From Heliocidaris tuberculata (taxonomy: Eukaryota; Echinodermata; Echinoidea; Camarodonta; Echinometridae), in NCBI GenBank assembly GCA_025618425.1, contig CM046832.1, positions 71,200,187-71,264,186 on the forward strand: a stretch of DNA of 64,000 nt, read 5' to 3'. The translations under genes were made by a program, and so were the position numbers. Positions 35,801-48,047 of this stretch are shown in pieces (the first letter of the stretch is position 1; each line of letters begins with the position of its first letter). The notes under the pieces were generated by a model. That model was not told the DNA's origin, ran no database searches, and worked only from the letters and a program-made list of their open reading frames with translations.

Positions 35801-38800
35801 TCTTTACTAGATATATCTAACATATTTTTAAAAAATGTATTACAAGAGTTACAAAAAAAAAAAATAAATAAATAAATAAAAAAAAGAATGATTTATAGAA
35901 TTAAGGTGAACTCCTTTTTAGAAAACTTAGATATTCTCTGGATCATTTTGTAGCTATGAAGTATTAATTATTTGGTCATTGAATATTAAAACATGTATTT
36001 TTTTTTTATTGCATTTTAATCCAGTTTTGTCATGCAAGACACTTCAATGGCATGCCCAGACACAACCTTTGTGGCAAAAGTAAGTGATTTCTTCTATTTT
36101 GCATTTTCTTTTCCCTTCTTTTGTTCACGTGCAGGGCTCTCTTCTTTTTATTAGATTCCACTTTTGTTTCTTTATGAAAACATAATTAGTGTAATAGGAA
36201 GTAACAATGCTAATGTTTATACTCTTTATTGAAATCATGTTTAACCCAAATTACAGTGTACATGAATAGAAATGAAATTATATGCGAAAAATGTAATTTA
36301 CCACAATTTTTCCAAGGAAATCAAGCACTACACTGAAATTAGTAATGAACTTTTGATCATACACTACACTTGTATTTAAACCTTGTTGATGTATGGCACT
36401 CATCTTAGTGTATGATCTACAAAACAGTTCATCGTGATTTATTGGTAATCACTGTATCATACCAGCATGTGTGGATTAATTTGATTACTGTCACTTGTAC
36501 TTATTATAAATCACCTTTTTGCCACACTTACATGTAAGGCTTGTTCAAATAGCTGCAATATTTAAGCAGTAAACTGGTCAGTTTTTTTTGTTGTTTTTTT
36601 TTAATTATTATTTTTTTTTTTTATAGTGACATATGTCCATGTATAATATGCTTCACATTTGTACATGTATCTTATAACACAGAAAGAAGTGAATACATGT
36701 AGGATCTTTGTTGTATGCATTTGTCATTCATTTACACATTAAAAAAAAATCACTGCGGTTTACAGCAGCATATGCCTATGAGCTCTAATGTATCAAAATT
36801 GTTTTGGGGAGTAAACAGAATAATATGTATTTGAATTCTTAAATTGGCATCCATATCATGCATGCAGATTTTTTGTTAAACTTCACTGTACAGAAGGAGT
36901 CACAATGTTGGACAGCGACTGATTCTAGATCATATGAGCTACAATATAATTTAATATACCATTCTAGTATTTTCTCTAGACCTAGCAGGGCATACATGCC
37001 TGTCTTGGATTTGGAAGCACTTTGGATCATAATTATTAATATGCTATGTAAACATAGATTTTAAACGTTTTGAAATGAAGAATTATGTTTGGTTAAATTG
37101 TGTTTTAGGCAAAACGGAAGAAAAGAAAGCAGACATACTCAGACGATGAGGATGAACTCTCTTTCTTTGAGTCATTCAGGAAAAAGGTAAGTTATGCCTA
37201 GTTGAACATTCTTTTTATTAGAACTTTAATAAAGACGTTAAAGTTAAACTCTACCAAGAATATTCATTTTCTCTAGTTTCATAAGATAAAGCCATGTAAT
37301 GCAGAAAAACTTGTAATTTGTGTATTTCTACATCATATCCACACATGTACATGTATCGTCTATAATATATCATAGTTCTTGATACCTTCTAATTTTCTTG
37401 CATGAAATAACATACATGTATGATGTACATGTTGTTGTGATAACAAAGAATGGGACCTCAGTCAAGATTGCCTGTAGCTCCTGTAGTTTTCTTTCCCGTC
37501 CCTATCAAGTCTGATAAAACAGCGAGTAATTAAGTGCACTGTCATTCTTTTAAATCAATCTAATGATGAAATGTAATGAATAATTCCTTATCAGGTTGAC
37601 ATTTTACGCTCGTGTTTTTGTTTGTAGAAACGAAGGAACACATGTACTGATGAAGACGGTGATACACTTAGCATGAGAAGCTTTACTCTACGGGTACATG
37701 TAACTCTATTTTTTTTGCACTACAGATCATCTGTTTAGATTGAGAAGAGCCTTTGGGTGAAATTAAGTTATGCATACCACTTTGTAGGTCTTAGTCTCCT
37801 CTACTTGATGCCAAATTTCCAACTGATAATTATTCTTGATTAACTAGTTATTGATTGAAAATAAAAGGCGTTATTGGGTTTTGCATGTTTTCATTCAGAG
37901 TAAGAAAGGCCCAAACCTGAAAGCACGATATTGCTCAGAAGGTGAAGGACCTTAATTATTTTCAGCTATAAAATCAAAATGATGGGACAAATTTAGCCAA
38001 TTTTTCAGTATAATGTAGATGAATAACCATTCAGTCATAAAACTTCCGAGAAAACTTCAGTGTAATTTGCTTTTTACAAGACTCTTAAACGTGATTATCT
38101 CAAAGTGTGTGAAGTGACTTAGAGCCTTTCTCATTCATAACCAGTGACATGTATAACTTTATATAAATATATCTAGTGGTATCAATAGGGGCTTTTTAAT
38201 AGTGTCTTTGTCAAGATGACTTGAAGAATCAAAGTTATTACGGTTTTACGAAACATGCTCCAGCAATAATTGCTTTGTGGTAACTATCCTACTCTAGTTG
38301 AATTCCTAACTTCAACCATGGACCAAACTCTGTACCTAACTCTAACCCTAAACCTACCCTAAACCCAGTTGCAACACAAACAATACACCTGACCCTAGAA
38401 CTTTGACAAATTAATGCCAGGAGAAGTTGTCACTAGAGCAAGCATTCCTATGCTTGGTAAGGGAGAGACAAAACTGAACTACTATTGTCAAAACATGATA
38501 CAGGAAGGACCCTGTCTTTATTCACAGGTGTATCACCATTCTAGAAGCCATTTGTAAAACAATTAATAGTAACTTTAGATATCAAACGCAAGTCCACAAT
38601 GCATGCTTCTGATTGGATTAGAGTTAAGTTGCATTTGAATTTTTAATTGTGTTTAAATCATGATCCTTTTTATGCAAGAGGACCCTTTGTTTACCTGACA
38701 CTTTGCAAAATAATGAATAGTTCTTAGTAATCGTTAGATGTTGAATGAGTACTGATTACAATATATTTTATAATCCTGTTGCTCTTCTTGTAGAAACGTA

Positions 38801-39499
38801 GGAAGACAGATGCAGATAGTGATACACTCAGTCTCAGAAGCTTCAGTCTTCGTGTAAGTAAAACAAACAGTTTTCTTATGTCTCCATTGTCTCAAAGAGA
38901 TTGAGACTGTGCATAGATCTAATTACAGTACATACTAGATAAGTGCTTATGGTTGTTAAGATTTTTACTTAAATAGAATAGACAAAGTCAAATATCTGTA
39001 AGATCAATGTGATAGACAGTCAGTGAAAGTATTTGTTTGGTGGTAAAATAAAATTGAATTGACACTTGATGATAAGTGAAGGCATATATTTTAGATATCT
39101 ATTTATCTAGTTTGAATAATGGACAAGAGAACTTTTCATCTACCAGGTACTTTTTCATTTGGTTCTGATTATCCCATCTAGTGTCCTCAGGAAAGAGCAC
39201 TTTACAATCCATCTATAACACGATAAAAACTACTTTCGAAAAATAAACTCAAGGGCAATATCAAAGGCCTATTGTACTGCCCATAGAAATCAGGTTCGGA
39301 TTACGTAATACGCCATTGTAATGTTCGCACATTTCTAAAGGTGATAGGGCTATTGAAATTACCTTCAGTTGATTTTTTGAAAGTAGTTTTTATCATGTTC
39401 TATAATTATTTTTGTTATTGTCTCATGTAGTCTTCATTCCGAATGAAACGGGACTCCAAACCAGACCTGGATACTCTCAGCTTGCAAAGCTTCTCAATG
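32810..39499 (+). CDS. unrecognised basic Ser-Pro-rich protein with tandemly repeated exons, 3' end not found
   Basis: Exons 32810-33162, 36025-36079, 37109-37186, 37628-37693, 38794-38853, 39431-39499. All junctions are GT-AG and in phase, for 227 codons so far with no stop. The start is ATG at 32810 with A at -3. Exon 1 is disordered, basic and full of Ser-Pro sites (SLSPANS, ASPVLRRSPRLAARLK, KSPPG, KTSPL, SLSPIK, LSSPTN), as in CDK-phosphorylated chromatin proteins. Exon 3 adds a Lys/Arg-rich nuclear-localisation-like run (AKRKKRKQ). Exons 3-6 are all phase 0 and carry an acidic residue then LSxxSF: ELSFFESF, TLSMRSFT, TLSLRSFS, TLSLQSFS. I do not recognise the family. Mitotic proteins such as sororin share RRSPR-type motifs, but that is too weak to name it. 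The downstream exons may lie right of 39.5 kb or outside the window. Confidence 0.7.
33660..34100. mobile_element. degraded palindromic repeat related to the TTAA-MITE family
   Basis: The left part holds GTTATGAATTTTTGAAGTTG and GTATCTTGTGAGCTCCT. The right part holds the inverted counterpart GAGGAGATCGCAAGATACG then TCACAGAGTTGCC. The same inverted texts occur at about 59300-59400 and 49160-49200. Confidence 0.5.
34796..34861. repeat. 66-bp hairpin, GGCTAAA-type
   Basis: GCTTAGTCCCGTACTATCGG continuing GGGGCTAAA is followed after five bases by TTTAGCCCC and then CCGATAGTACAGCACTAAGC, an almost perfect inverted repeat. Confidence 0.7.
36080..37108 (+). other. intron 2 of the 32810 gene
   Basis: AT-rich intron with an imperfect hairpin near 36340-36440 (GATCATACACTACACTTG opposite AGTGTATGATCTAC). 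Nothing else is recognised. Confidence 0.5.
38300..38440. repeat. dispersed repeat with CCCTAA telomere-like core, copy 2
   Basis: CTGTACCTAACTCTAACCC, AAACCCAGTTGCAA, then GACAAATTAATGCCAGGAG. It matches, in the same order, 5018-5140. It lies in the intron between the fourth and fifth exons of the 32810 gene. Confidence 0.5.
38508..38688. mobile_element. diverged MITE of the GGGCCCTCTTGCAT family
   Basis: Contains AAACGCAAGTCCACAATGC, TTCTGATTGGATTAGAGTT and ends TTTTTATGCAAGAGGACCC. These parallel AAACGCAAGTCCCAAATACG, CCTGATTGG and TTTTTTATGCAAGAGGGCCC of the element at 52388-52522. Confidence 0.5.
39217..39400. mobile_element. 184-bp MITE, copy 2, in an intron of the 32810 gene
   Basis: Ends AACACGATAAAAACTACTTT and GAACATGATAAAAACTACTT (right, other strand), flanked by TAT/TATA. 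The interior is the reverse complement of the 30455-30645 copy (GGTTCGGATTACGTAATACG). It ends 30 bp before the 39431 exon. Confidence 0.85.
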
Positions 39500-40555
39500 G
39501 TAAGTTCACTCTGAAGTCTCCTATTTTCATCTCTAAGAATCACTTGTAATTATGTACATGTACATATTGATAATGAAAAGATGAATTATCAGCCCTGGTG
39601 AAGAACACCAATTATCAGCGGATTACCAACCCGTTTGTTTTGAAATACCAACGGACTTCTAGTTCTGTGTGCGTGCGTGCAGTCATCACAATGGCAAAAC
39701 AAGGAACCTAAATTTGCGCCTCTATTTTGGTGATTTATGAGCTAAAACTTCCCATATGAAATAATTTTAGTAATAAATGATTGACTGAAAAAATCCTGAA
39801 ATATGATGTCTGTTTTGTTAGTTATAGCAACATTTTGAAATTAAATCCTCTAAAAACTAAGTGTCTATTTGTTTCTGACACAAGTCTAACCCTGCATAAA
39901 TATTCATGAAACTTCATTTCCTTATTCGGGGGTGTATATTCCATATTTAGCGGAAGTTTCGCTGATGCGACTTCTTTCTTTGCGGAGATATTACGCCTTT
40001 TTCACACGATATCTTGCACCAATTTGGAGCAGTTGTGAAAGATACATCTATATTTAATAATTTTTCGAACTTTATGTTTACAAAAAGTGGTGTTTAATAC
40101 ACTTTTTTTCAGCTTGCATTTGTAAACAACTTTACGTAAATCATGGGAAAATGCAAGAACTGGCTAGGTCGAAGGGGGTCAACTCCATGGACACTGGCTC
40201 GCTAATTATAGGTCTAGTCCCCCACTGTTATTGGAAAAGGGAAACAGTTTATAATAGAAGTCATTCAATTCTGAGAATATGCAGTTGATTAATATGAATA
40301 CCCTGCATCTGTTAGCACCCCCACCCAAAAACAAACAAACAGAGGCACTGCCTATATGTATTTTCTTCATGCCTTTTCATACTAGGCAGTCACTCAGAGT
40401 GTGAGACAGTTGTAGAATCAACCTTTTGAAAAAATTCTGAGTGCTTCATTTTTAAAACATTCCATTGGTTGAGAAAGTGTGTTTCTTTCTCACATGGGTT
40501 TTGCGATCATGGTCTAAATGATGGATATCATTTAATGATATGATATTTCCTTATT
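39500..40555 (+). other. presumed intron of the 32810 gene, nothing recognised
   Basis: Follows a consensus donor GTAAGT. No matching downstream exon was identified; no element boundary is clear here. Confidence 0.4.
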
Positions 40556-42165
40556 ACCCACGCCGATAAAATCGGCAGGGTCATGTAAAGGGTTCCGTAT
40601 GTTTTTTTTTTTTTTGTTTGTTTGTTTGTTTGTTTGTGTACAAGATAACTAGAGAACGGGTGAACGGATTTGCACCAAATTTTCAGGGATTGTTTGGATA
40701 GTGACAGGAAAGAATCAATTAGATTTTGGTGATGATTGGTTGATCCCTGCAAATTCTGTGTGACCTTCTAGTTTTGACTCTATAGTATAGTATATGTAAA
40801 GATCACCGTTTCGCACGTATAAGTACGAAGCGGTTTTAGCAGCCATTGTACAATGCCTCAGTCGGACACAGGGGTCATGTTTTTTCGGTTCATAAATTTC
40901 GAGTTAGGTAAAGCCATGTGTTAAGACAAAATCATCAGGGGTTAGTACACATAATGGGTGATTTCACGCTCGGTGTTGGTTTTTGGTGTTGGTGTTTAGA
41001 GCAAAGATTCTCCTAAAATGCTCCAACACCGCTGTTCAGATTTAAGGAGCCGATACCGATATCCCAACAAAGCGCATCGATAGCTTAACACTGGTAATGG
41101 CGTCAGCACCATTCTCAACGAAGAAGAAAAAAAAAATGTTTTTAACTACTGAATTATTAGTCTAGAATATCGTAAAATTGCCCGAGTAGTCCGGTGATTC
41201 TAAAAGCAATCCTTATTTGATCTAGAGACCGGTAAGAAACTTCACAGAAATGGATAGTATTGATAGGAACAGTAAGTTTAGATTTAATTTCTCTCGAGTT
41301 TCTCACTTGCAGCAGAAAATGCTGCGGTAGCTAATGCAGCTAGACGCCGGATCGGACGGCCCAGCGCGTACATGGCAAACGGCCAGATTTCGGGCATCGG
41401 CTCAGATTAGCCATGAAGTTTCATTACTTTTGCATTGTGATTGTTGATTTAGAACTCATCCTAGTTAATAATGTGGATTCTCTGGGTCTTTTACTACGGA
41501 ATATCGAACATCATATTTATCAAATCTATCTGGAAAAAAAACTAGGTAGGATTTTTTATTCACTCATTCCGCCCCTTTAAAAAGCAAAGGTAGATCTAGT
41601 TCCTTTCCGTGTGCTCTAGATCGAACGTTGGACTAAATGTTGGCCTAGATTTAATTTCAGACCTATATGAACATACTACCTCATAACACCTGTAAAATTA
41701 CACTTCGAATGATGCCTACTGACTTTATTTCTCACGGCTAATCCCCCAAATTTCCCGTATCTAGCATACAAGTAGCAACACCAGCACCAACACCGAACGT
41801 GAAATGAAAATTTCTTAATCCCTAGGGTATAGTGTTAGTGAACGGAATTTTGTACATGAAATTAAACACCGGCTGCCGAGCTCGGTTCAGCAGACAACAT
41901 CTGACAAAAATTAAACACCGGCAACCGGAACTACGTCAGAAAATCAGAGGTCAACACCTAACACCGACTGATTTTTTTTCTCATTTCATAGTCGGTGTTA
42001 GATCATGATTTCGCGGCAAAATAACCACTAACCACAAACACCAACACCGAGCGTGAAATCACCCAATGTAGATTTCAGTTTTGACCCCATAGTATAGTAT
42101 TGCAACTACTCGGTAGCACCGCCAAGGCGTGGGTCTGCCGCCTTTGACGGCCCCTCTAGTTTTAA
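40556..42165. mobile_element. older repeat element split by a 1.1-kb insertion
   Basis: Left end ACCCACGCCGATAAAATCGG; right end CGTGGGTCTGCCGCCTTTGACGG. The left half holds GATAACTAGAGAACGGGTGA and AATTAGATTTTGGTGATG, reminiscent of the units at 52 kb. A shared TAGTATAGTAT occurs on both sides of the insertion (40785 and 42092). Boundaries are approximate. Confidence 0.45.
40956..42064. mobile_element. 1,109-bp non-autonomous DNA transposon, AAT target duplication
   Basis: Inverted ends GGGTGATTTCACGCTCGG, continuing TGTTGG, on both sides. AAT flanks each end (40953-40955 and 42065-42067). Subterminal AACACC/GGTGTT words recur inside. A 3-bp duplication and GG-starting ends fit PIF/Harbinger, by inference. 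No transposase is seen. Confidence 0.75.
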
Positions 42166-42581
42166 ATGTGGATAATGTGTAATAAAGAACAGCACCATCT
42201 TGTGTTCAGTTATGGCAGATCTGTCAAAGGAAAGGTCTTGGTTGTTATGAAGATAGTTGAGATAAAAACATAAAATGAGAGAAACAGATTAGTGAAAGCT
42301 CGAGGTTAATCTGATTAAGGGTTAAAAAAGCTAAGAAATTTATTAAGTTGTTATTGATCAAAGGCAACTTTGCAAGTTGCTTGCAGTCTTATGATTTCTC
42401 TTGCTAGGAGCTCTTGTTTTGTACTGAAAATTATCAACATATCCCATTTCGTATTTGTTAATCAAGGAATAGGTCCATTTCATAGAGGGGGTTTGTTACA
42501 AATATGTGTCCACTGATGCATCCAGAAAATTAGAATATATTTTCTCTAGAGAAAAATGAAAATTTATCTAAATATAAACGA

Positions 42582-42617
<36 letters not shown>

Positions 42618-43274
42618 AAATCATATGCAGGGTTGTCACTCTGTGTCAAAAGTTTCCCATCTTTTATCAGATTTCCTGCAAGTTTCACTCATCTGTTTCT
42701 CTTATAGAATGGATTTCCTGTTTAAACTTAGCTGCACATCTAATCCTTAATTCCTTATGTTTTCATATTGCTATTTTTTTGTGCAACATGATTTTAATCT
42801 TGCACCCTAAATGATACATGACTATGATTTTAACAAATTGATGTTACAGATGATCGTTCTACTTTGAAATATGTAAGGAAATATGATTTCAATTTATTAT
42901 AAATTAATACATATAACCAGAATATCCATTATTAACTTTTCTGTAAATTATACTAATGTATACTTTTTAACTGGTACCAGCGTTGTCACTACGGTGCTCG
43001 GCGCCAGTCGGAACCTTCCACCACTCGAAATTTCCGACCGGCACTCAATGCAATATCACACCCGCCCGACCGGCACTAATTTCCCCACTGACAAAGAAAA
43101 AAATACTACGATTTTGATCTACGAACATGCAACTGTGGTTTAAGCCAGTAATCTGACAGCACTCACAGCAGGTATATGTACAAAGTAAACCAAATACTAG
43201 TACAGTAGTTACAATGCTTAATACTGCAGCTACAGTACAGTGTGTACTGTGTAGATACATGATATTTTTACTGT
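42166..43274 (+). other. repeat-poor sequence with (TA)n
   Basis: TA microsatellite at about 42587-42615. A CG-richer patch at 42982-43080 (CGCCAGTCGGAACC, CGCCCGACCGGCAC) has a partner near 43820-43870 (GTCGGGCGATAAAATTTCC) on the other side of the next MITE, which suggests one repeat split by it. Confidence 0.4.
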
Positions 43275-43278
43275 TTAA

Positions 43279-43775
43279 AGGGAAAGTTCACCCTGAAGAT
43301 TACTTGAGTTTAAAAAATTTAGAAAAAATAAAGAAAAATATTGGCGAAGGTTTGATGAAAATCGGTCAAATAATAAAAGAGTTATGAGTATTTAAAGTTT
43401 TGGATTCGTGACGTCACATGCGAACAGCTGCCCATTGGTCATGTAATAAATATTCCATATATTCGCATTTTTTTTACGTTCCACGATAAATTAATATTGT
43501 TTCTTTTCAGAATCTAGTATTGAATAGCATTTCTGACAATATATCAAATGCACAGACGAAAATATTCTAAATTTTCTGAGAAAACTGTATTTTATGGAAT
43601 ATTTATCACATTACATAATGGAGAAGCTGCTCGCATGTGACGTCACAAAATCAAAACTTCAAAAGTCCATAACTCCGTTATTCTTTAACGGATTTTCTCC
43701 AAACTTTCGCCAATATTTTTCTTTATTTTTTCTGCATTTTTTAAACTCAAGTGATCTTCGGGGTGAACTTCCCCT
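43279..43775. mobile_element. 497-bp TTAA-flanked MITE with about 150-bp arms
   Basis: TTAA at 43275-43278 and 43776-43779. Ends AGGGAAAGTTCACCCTGAAG and AGGGGAAGTTCACCCCGAAG, then CTTGAGTTTAAAAAAT, AAATAAAGAAAAATATTGGC and GTGACGTCACATGCGA in inverted orientation. It is the best-preserved member of the family also seen at 28613 and 59215. Confidence 0.9.
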
Positions 43776-43976
43776 TTAACTATAACTTATAAGCCCTGAA
43801 AACCGACTAGTTTTGTCCCCCTGAACCCCCGTGGCAAGGTGTCGGGCGATAAAATTTCCACCACTAAAAAGTCCCTGGTGACAACCCTGACTGGTACAAG
43901 ATATTATACATATAGAGAACTTACGGCAGTCGGCTATTTTTGTTCAACATACCAAATACATATTAGCTTACCCCCT

Positions 43977-44790
43977 GTTTAGACTACTAGCACCTAAATT
44001 CTTTGTATGGCTATCAGAGAATCGTATAGCTATGAACATCGTACAAAGAAACTTCAAATGACGTAACGTGGTATAGTGAAATGCATGTTTGAGCATCGTT
44101 TCAAACGAAAACTTGATAAAGAATCAGCATCGCTTGTAGTCTGAACATCGTATCGTACGGGAATTGTATAACTGGGTGGGGCTTATCGTGTGTGTGCACT
44201 AATGTGACCATTCAGCTGTAATTTTATATGCTCCTTGTTGTAACCTGATACAAAACATATGATGTCACCTGACTTCCCCAAAACCTGTTTCTTTATAAAT
44301 GCGATGTTGTAGTCTAAACACTCTTCTTGCTACATGTATGTATACCATGATTCTTCGTTCGTTTCTTTACACAAGTCTTGTATAACTTTTCTGTGGTCTG
44401 AACAGGCTATAAATAACATTTTACCAACAATCTTTGATTTGGTGAAATATGAAGCCAGTCAAGCCACCTTAGAACCCAAAGGCCATTATTTGTGGTCAGC
44501 AAATAAATTTTGCAGTTGATACATATATGTAATATAAAACCAGATACTTCATGTACATGTATATTGGTGAATTATTTGAATCATCTGGATTCATGCACAC
44601 CTAGCATGACAAGTTTTACCTCGACTTATCTTGATTCAAGCCGTTTTGTAATAATAAAAATTTTAAGGCGAGTTAGTTACCTGAAAGCTGCCTTGACAAT
44701 ATTTCGCCACATAGGGGATATTACAGCTGATGATAATGAAATAGCCAAAAATGCAATTATCATGCAGTGGCTGCAGCTGTAGACTAAACA
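43977..44790. mobile_element. probable non-autonomous element with TGTTTAGACTAC ends
   Basis: Left TGTTTAGACTAC and right GTAGACTAAACA are inverted. GTAGTCTGAACATCG, GTAGTCTAAACAC and GTGGTCTGAACAGG recur inside at about 44135, 44311 and 44391. No target duplication is clear. Confidence 0.45.
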
Positions 44791-45379
44791 TGGAATGCAA
44801 GGTATCAAATTTCTATGAAAAGGTTTTTATGCTCCGTTAAGATCCAGCCATGTTCTATAATCTACATACCGGTAATCTGTATTTACTCACCTTAACATTT
44901 TAATGGTTTGGTGACACATCCTGAAACCAGACACTATTAACAACTTTAAAGTTAGTTCTTTGTACTTATTTTCTTTTTTTAATTGCTACTGGCCAATACA
45001 TGTATACTTTAAAAAGTGATGATATTACTAATTCATTCAATATTATATACCATACCCAAACTACTGAGTATTAGGATAATAAAAAAGGTACTATATCTTT
45101 TCATGCATACATGTTCATGTAATTACTACATATCTTGACAGTATACAAACTACTTCAGTGTATATATGTCCATGCACCTGGATTATTCAAGGTAGCTTGT
45201 CATAAAGAGCTATGTACATATATACAAAATATGTATTGTATTCAGATTTAAAAGAAATATATTTATGTTATGCCTTGTAGTCTACCTAAAAAATGTATTT
45301 TAGGTGTAACAAAAATACAAAATGTAACAAATCATTACTTTAGAAAAGAAAAACAGCATGTAACTATGTGTATCATCTT

Positions 45380-45640
45380 CTCTCTCTCTCTTTCTCTCTT
45401 TCTTTCTTATTTTCTCTCTCAACATCTTTGTTTATATGACAGTTTGCTGGACAAAACTTTACTTTATTTTTTTTACTTTAATCTCAGTATGGGTTTAAAG
45501 ATGCAGTGAGCCCTCTCTTGTCAGAATCCATGGTCATGAACTCTTTTTATTCAGTCCATCCCATTTTATGTAGATGCACAGTCACCATAAATTTATTGCG
45601 TCAGATACCCTACAAAAGTAATACCCTGACTGAAGTCAGA
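45380..45640. repeat. intronic repeat, copy A, after a CT microsatellite
   Basis: CT-rich tract, then GGGTTTAAAGATGCAGTGAG and CCCTCTCTTG, then sequence resembling 48605-48770. The core could be read as GFKDAVSPLL but lacks a usable donor site. Confidence 0.5.
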
Positions 45641-46228
45641 GTCCTGGAAGGCCAGTCAAGTAGTTCAGATTAAATTTAATACCTAAAATTCACTCAACTT
45701 TTATTGAAAGTCCATGAGACTGAAACCCCCCAAGATTGAAAGTTCAAGAAGGTGCACAAGACAAAAGAGCTACAAGAGAGAAAAACTTCAAGACTGAAAT
45801 TACTTGACAGGGAATACATCACATTTCTGTCTAGAGAATTTTTGATGCTGCACACAGACCTGGCCATATGTACATTTAATTACCTCCACATGTATTCTGA
45901 AAGCTAAAAGCTTTCCAGCTAATCTCAAATTAAAAAGATAGTATTCTTTTATATATGTACATAATTTCTACTTAAGGCGATTTTTTTGGCGAAATATTCG
46001 ACGGAAGGAGGAAGCCGACGTTAAGTCGAATTTTTCGATTCGCGTTAACGTTTTCGGCACTGTTTTTTCCCATTTCTGTAGGGGTAGGAGGCATTCTATC
46101 GATATAAACGTAGAGGGTGCCAAATTATTTATATTACTACAAAGTTTTGTTTGGTAGGGAGAACTCATTTTCGTATAATATAACGTGTAAAATCTATATA
46201 TATGTATAATTCCTGGGTATCTAACGTC

Positions 46229-47480
46229 CAGGGTTGGCATATTTCCCGCTTCGGAGGCTTATTTCCCGGATGCCGGGATATAAGCGGTATTTACCGGTAT
46301 TTACCGCTTTTTACTGGTATTTACCGCTTTTTACCGGGAAATACCGGGAAATATATTTTTCCACTCACTTGTTCATAAGGATTGTCCAATTTTGAACATA
46401 ATAACAATGGTGGTGATTATGGTTGCTCTGGTGTGTACTATTTGTGTGTGTGGGTGTGTGTGTTTGTTCGTGTGTTTGTCTATGTCTGTTATTTTGGCTA
46501 TATAAAGATTTTTTTTTTTTCTGTAAACATTTTATCAAAAGTTCAAAACCAGCAATCACTAGTACACATGTATACAAAATCATTGATACACTATTGTTAC
46601 AAAAACCAATTACATACAGTAGAATATAAGATGGGTTGTATGAAACAAGGTTTCTGAAATTGGTAAGATGTGGGTCTTGCCAGTGCGTAATTTGTTATAT
46701 GTCACGACCGTGCAATATAACGTGCTATATTTCCCGCTCTGGTGTGTTCTATTTGTGTGTGTGGGTGTGTGTGTGTGTTTTTTTGTGTGTGTATATTTTG
46801 TGTACAAACTCCCATAGGCAGAGATCAATAACGATACAAATTAATCGGAGTTCGGTGCACTTTATCAATGAATGCTGAAATGTAGAGTTTCGTGAGTTCC
46901 GATCCCACAAGCAGTTTCCCATTTTCTATAATGCATAGTACATGATCATTTTCGTCAAATTATACCGTAAAATGTGCATCCATAGATAAAGAATTTCTCT
47001 CGTGCACTATATATACATGTTCATATAATGCACTTGAGAAATTCTAAAGCTATTGATTCACATATTACGGTATATTCAACTCAAGAGCATGCACTGTATG
47101 TATAATATAATTCATATTCTGAGCTTTATTCACAATTGAAAACAAAAATCATATTGTAATGAGATACATGTAAACAGTTTAACCCCTGGAAAAATTAATT
47201 TGAGTTTGTGTATGTGTGTTTGGGTGTGTACATGTATGCAGTGTGGATTTAATAAATTTGTTTGTGTGTTTCTGCTATGAGTGTTGTGCTGCTAATTATT
47301 TCAGAAAAATATTTTCAGTTGTTGAGGCTAAAAACAAGTAAAATTATTATTAAATAAAGAATTAAAATCATATTTCCCGTTTTTTACATATTTACCGGAC
47401 GCCCATCATATTTACCGGACGGTATTTACCGGTATTTACCGCCGGTAATTACCGCCACTGGTATTTACCGCCCAACCCTG
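46229..47480. mobile_element. 1,252-bp non-autonomous hAT element with perfect 8-bp target duplication
   Basis: CTAACGTC occurs immediately left (46221-46228) and right (47481-47488). Ends CAGGGTTGGCATATTTC and, right on the other strand, CAGGGTTGGGCGGTAAAT share the first nine bases. An 8-bp duplication and CAGGG ends are hAT hallmarks. Both subterminal regions hold arrays of GGTATTTACCG-type words. The middle has GTGTGTGGGTGTGTG tracts and no transposase. Confidence 0.92.
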
Positions 47481-47488
47481 CTAACGTC

Positions 47489-48047
47489 CTAAGTTGGACT
47501 TCGGGCGATGTCTGTTTTTCTTGATTATATCAATAGTTTGGGAATTTACTAAAAATACCTTAACGCACACAAAAGGTAGTTATTATACGATTCTTTTTGC
47601 CATAAATGCAAATTAAATCAAATTCATTCTAAACATATACTAATATTTTGAATCCATTAATTCTCTGTAACGTCATTTTGCACTGATATACGTATATACA
47701 ATTAAAAAAATAAAATTTGTCTTTTAGTTGAATCTAGGTATATATATATATATGTATGTATGTTTTACAAATTGCAACTGGTTACTGGTCACTTTGTGTA
47801 TTGTATACTCTAGAATTATATAATTTTACTAATTGATGAGATAAATGTATACCATATCAGAACAATTATTGACAAAATAAACAAAGCTATGTGAATGGAT
47901 TTTTTTACACACCATTACCATGTATCTTGATGAAATTGTCAAACAGCAGCCTTTCATAAATAATCACTTGTACATACAAGAGTTTAGGTACATGTATATA
48001 TCTTTAAAAAAAAGTTATATTGTAAAGTTTCAAAATTTTTAAAAATG
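47489..48047. other. AT-rich, nothing recognised
   Basis: The left edge resumes the pre-insertion sequence of the hAT site. A short AT repeat lies near 47739-47758. Confidence 0.4.

Larger units (their letters stand above)
33163..36024 (+). other. intron 1 of the 32810 gene
   Basis: Contains GTTTT-rich sequence near 33290-33335, a MITE-like repeat at about 33660-34100, a fragment of the 26.1-kb MITE family near 34210-34255, and a 66-bp hairpin at 34796-34861. No exon is found. Confidence 0.6.
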
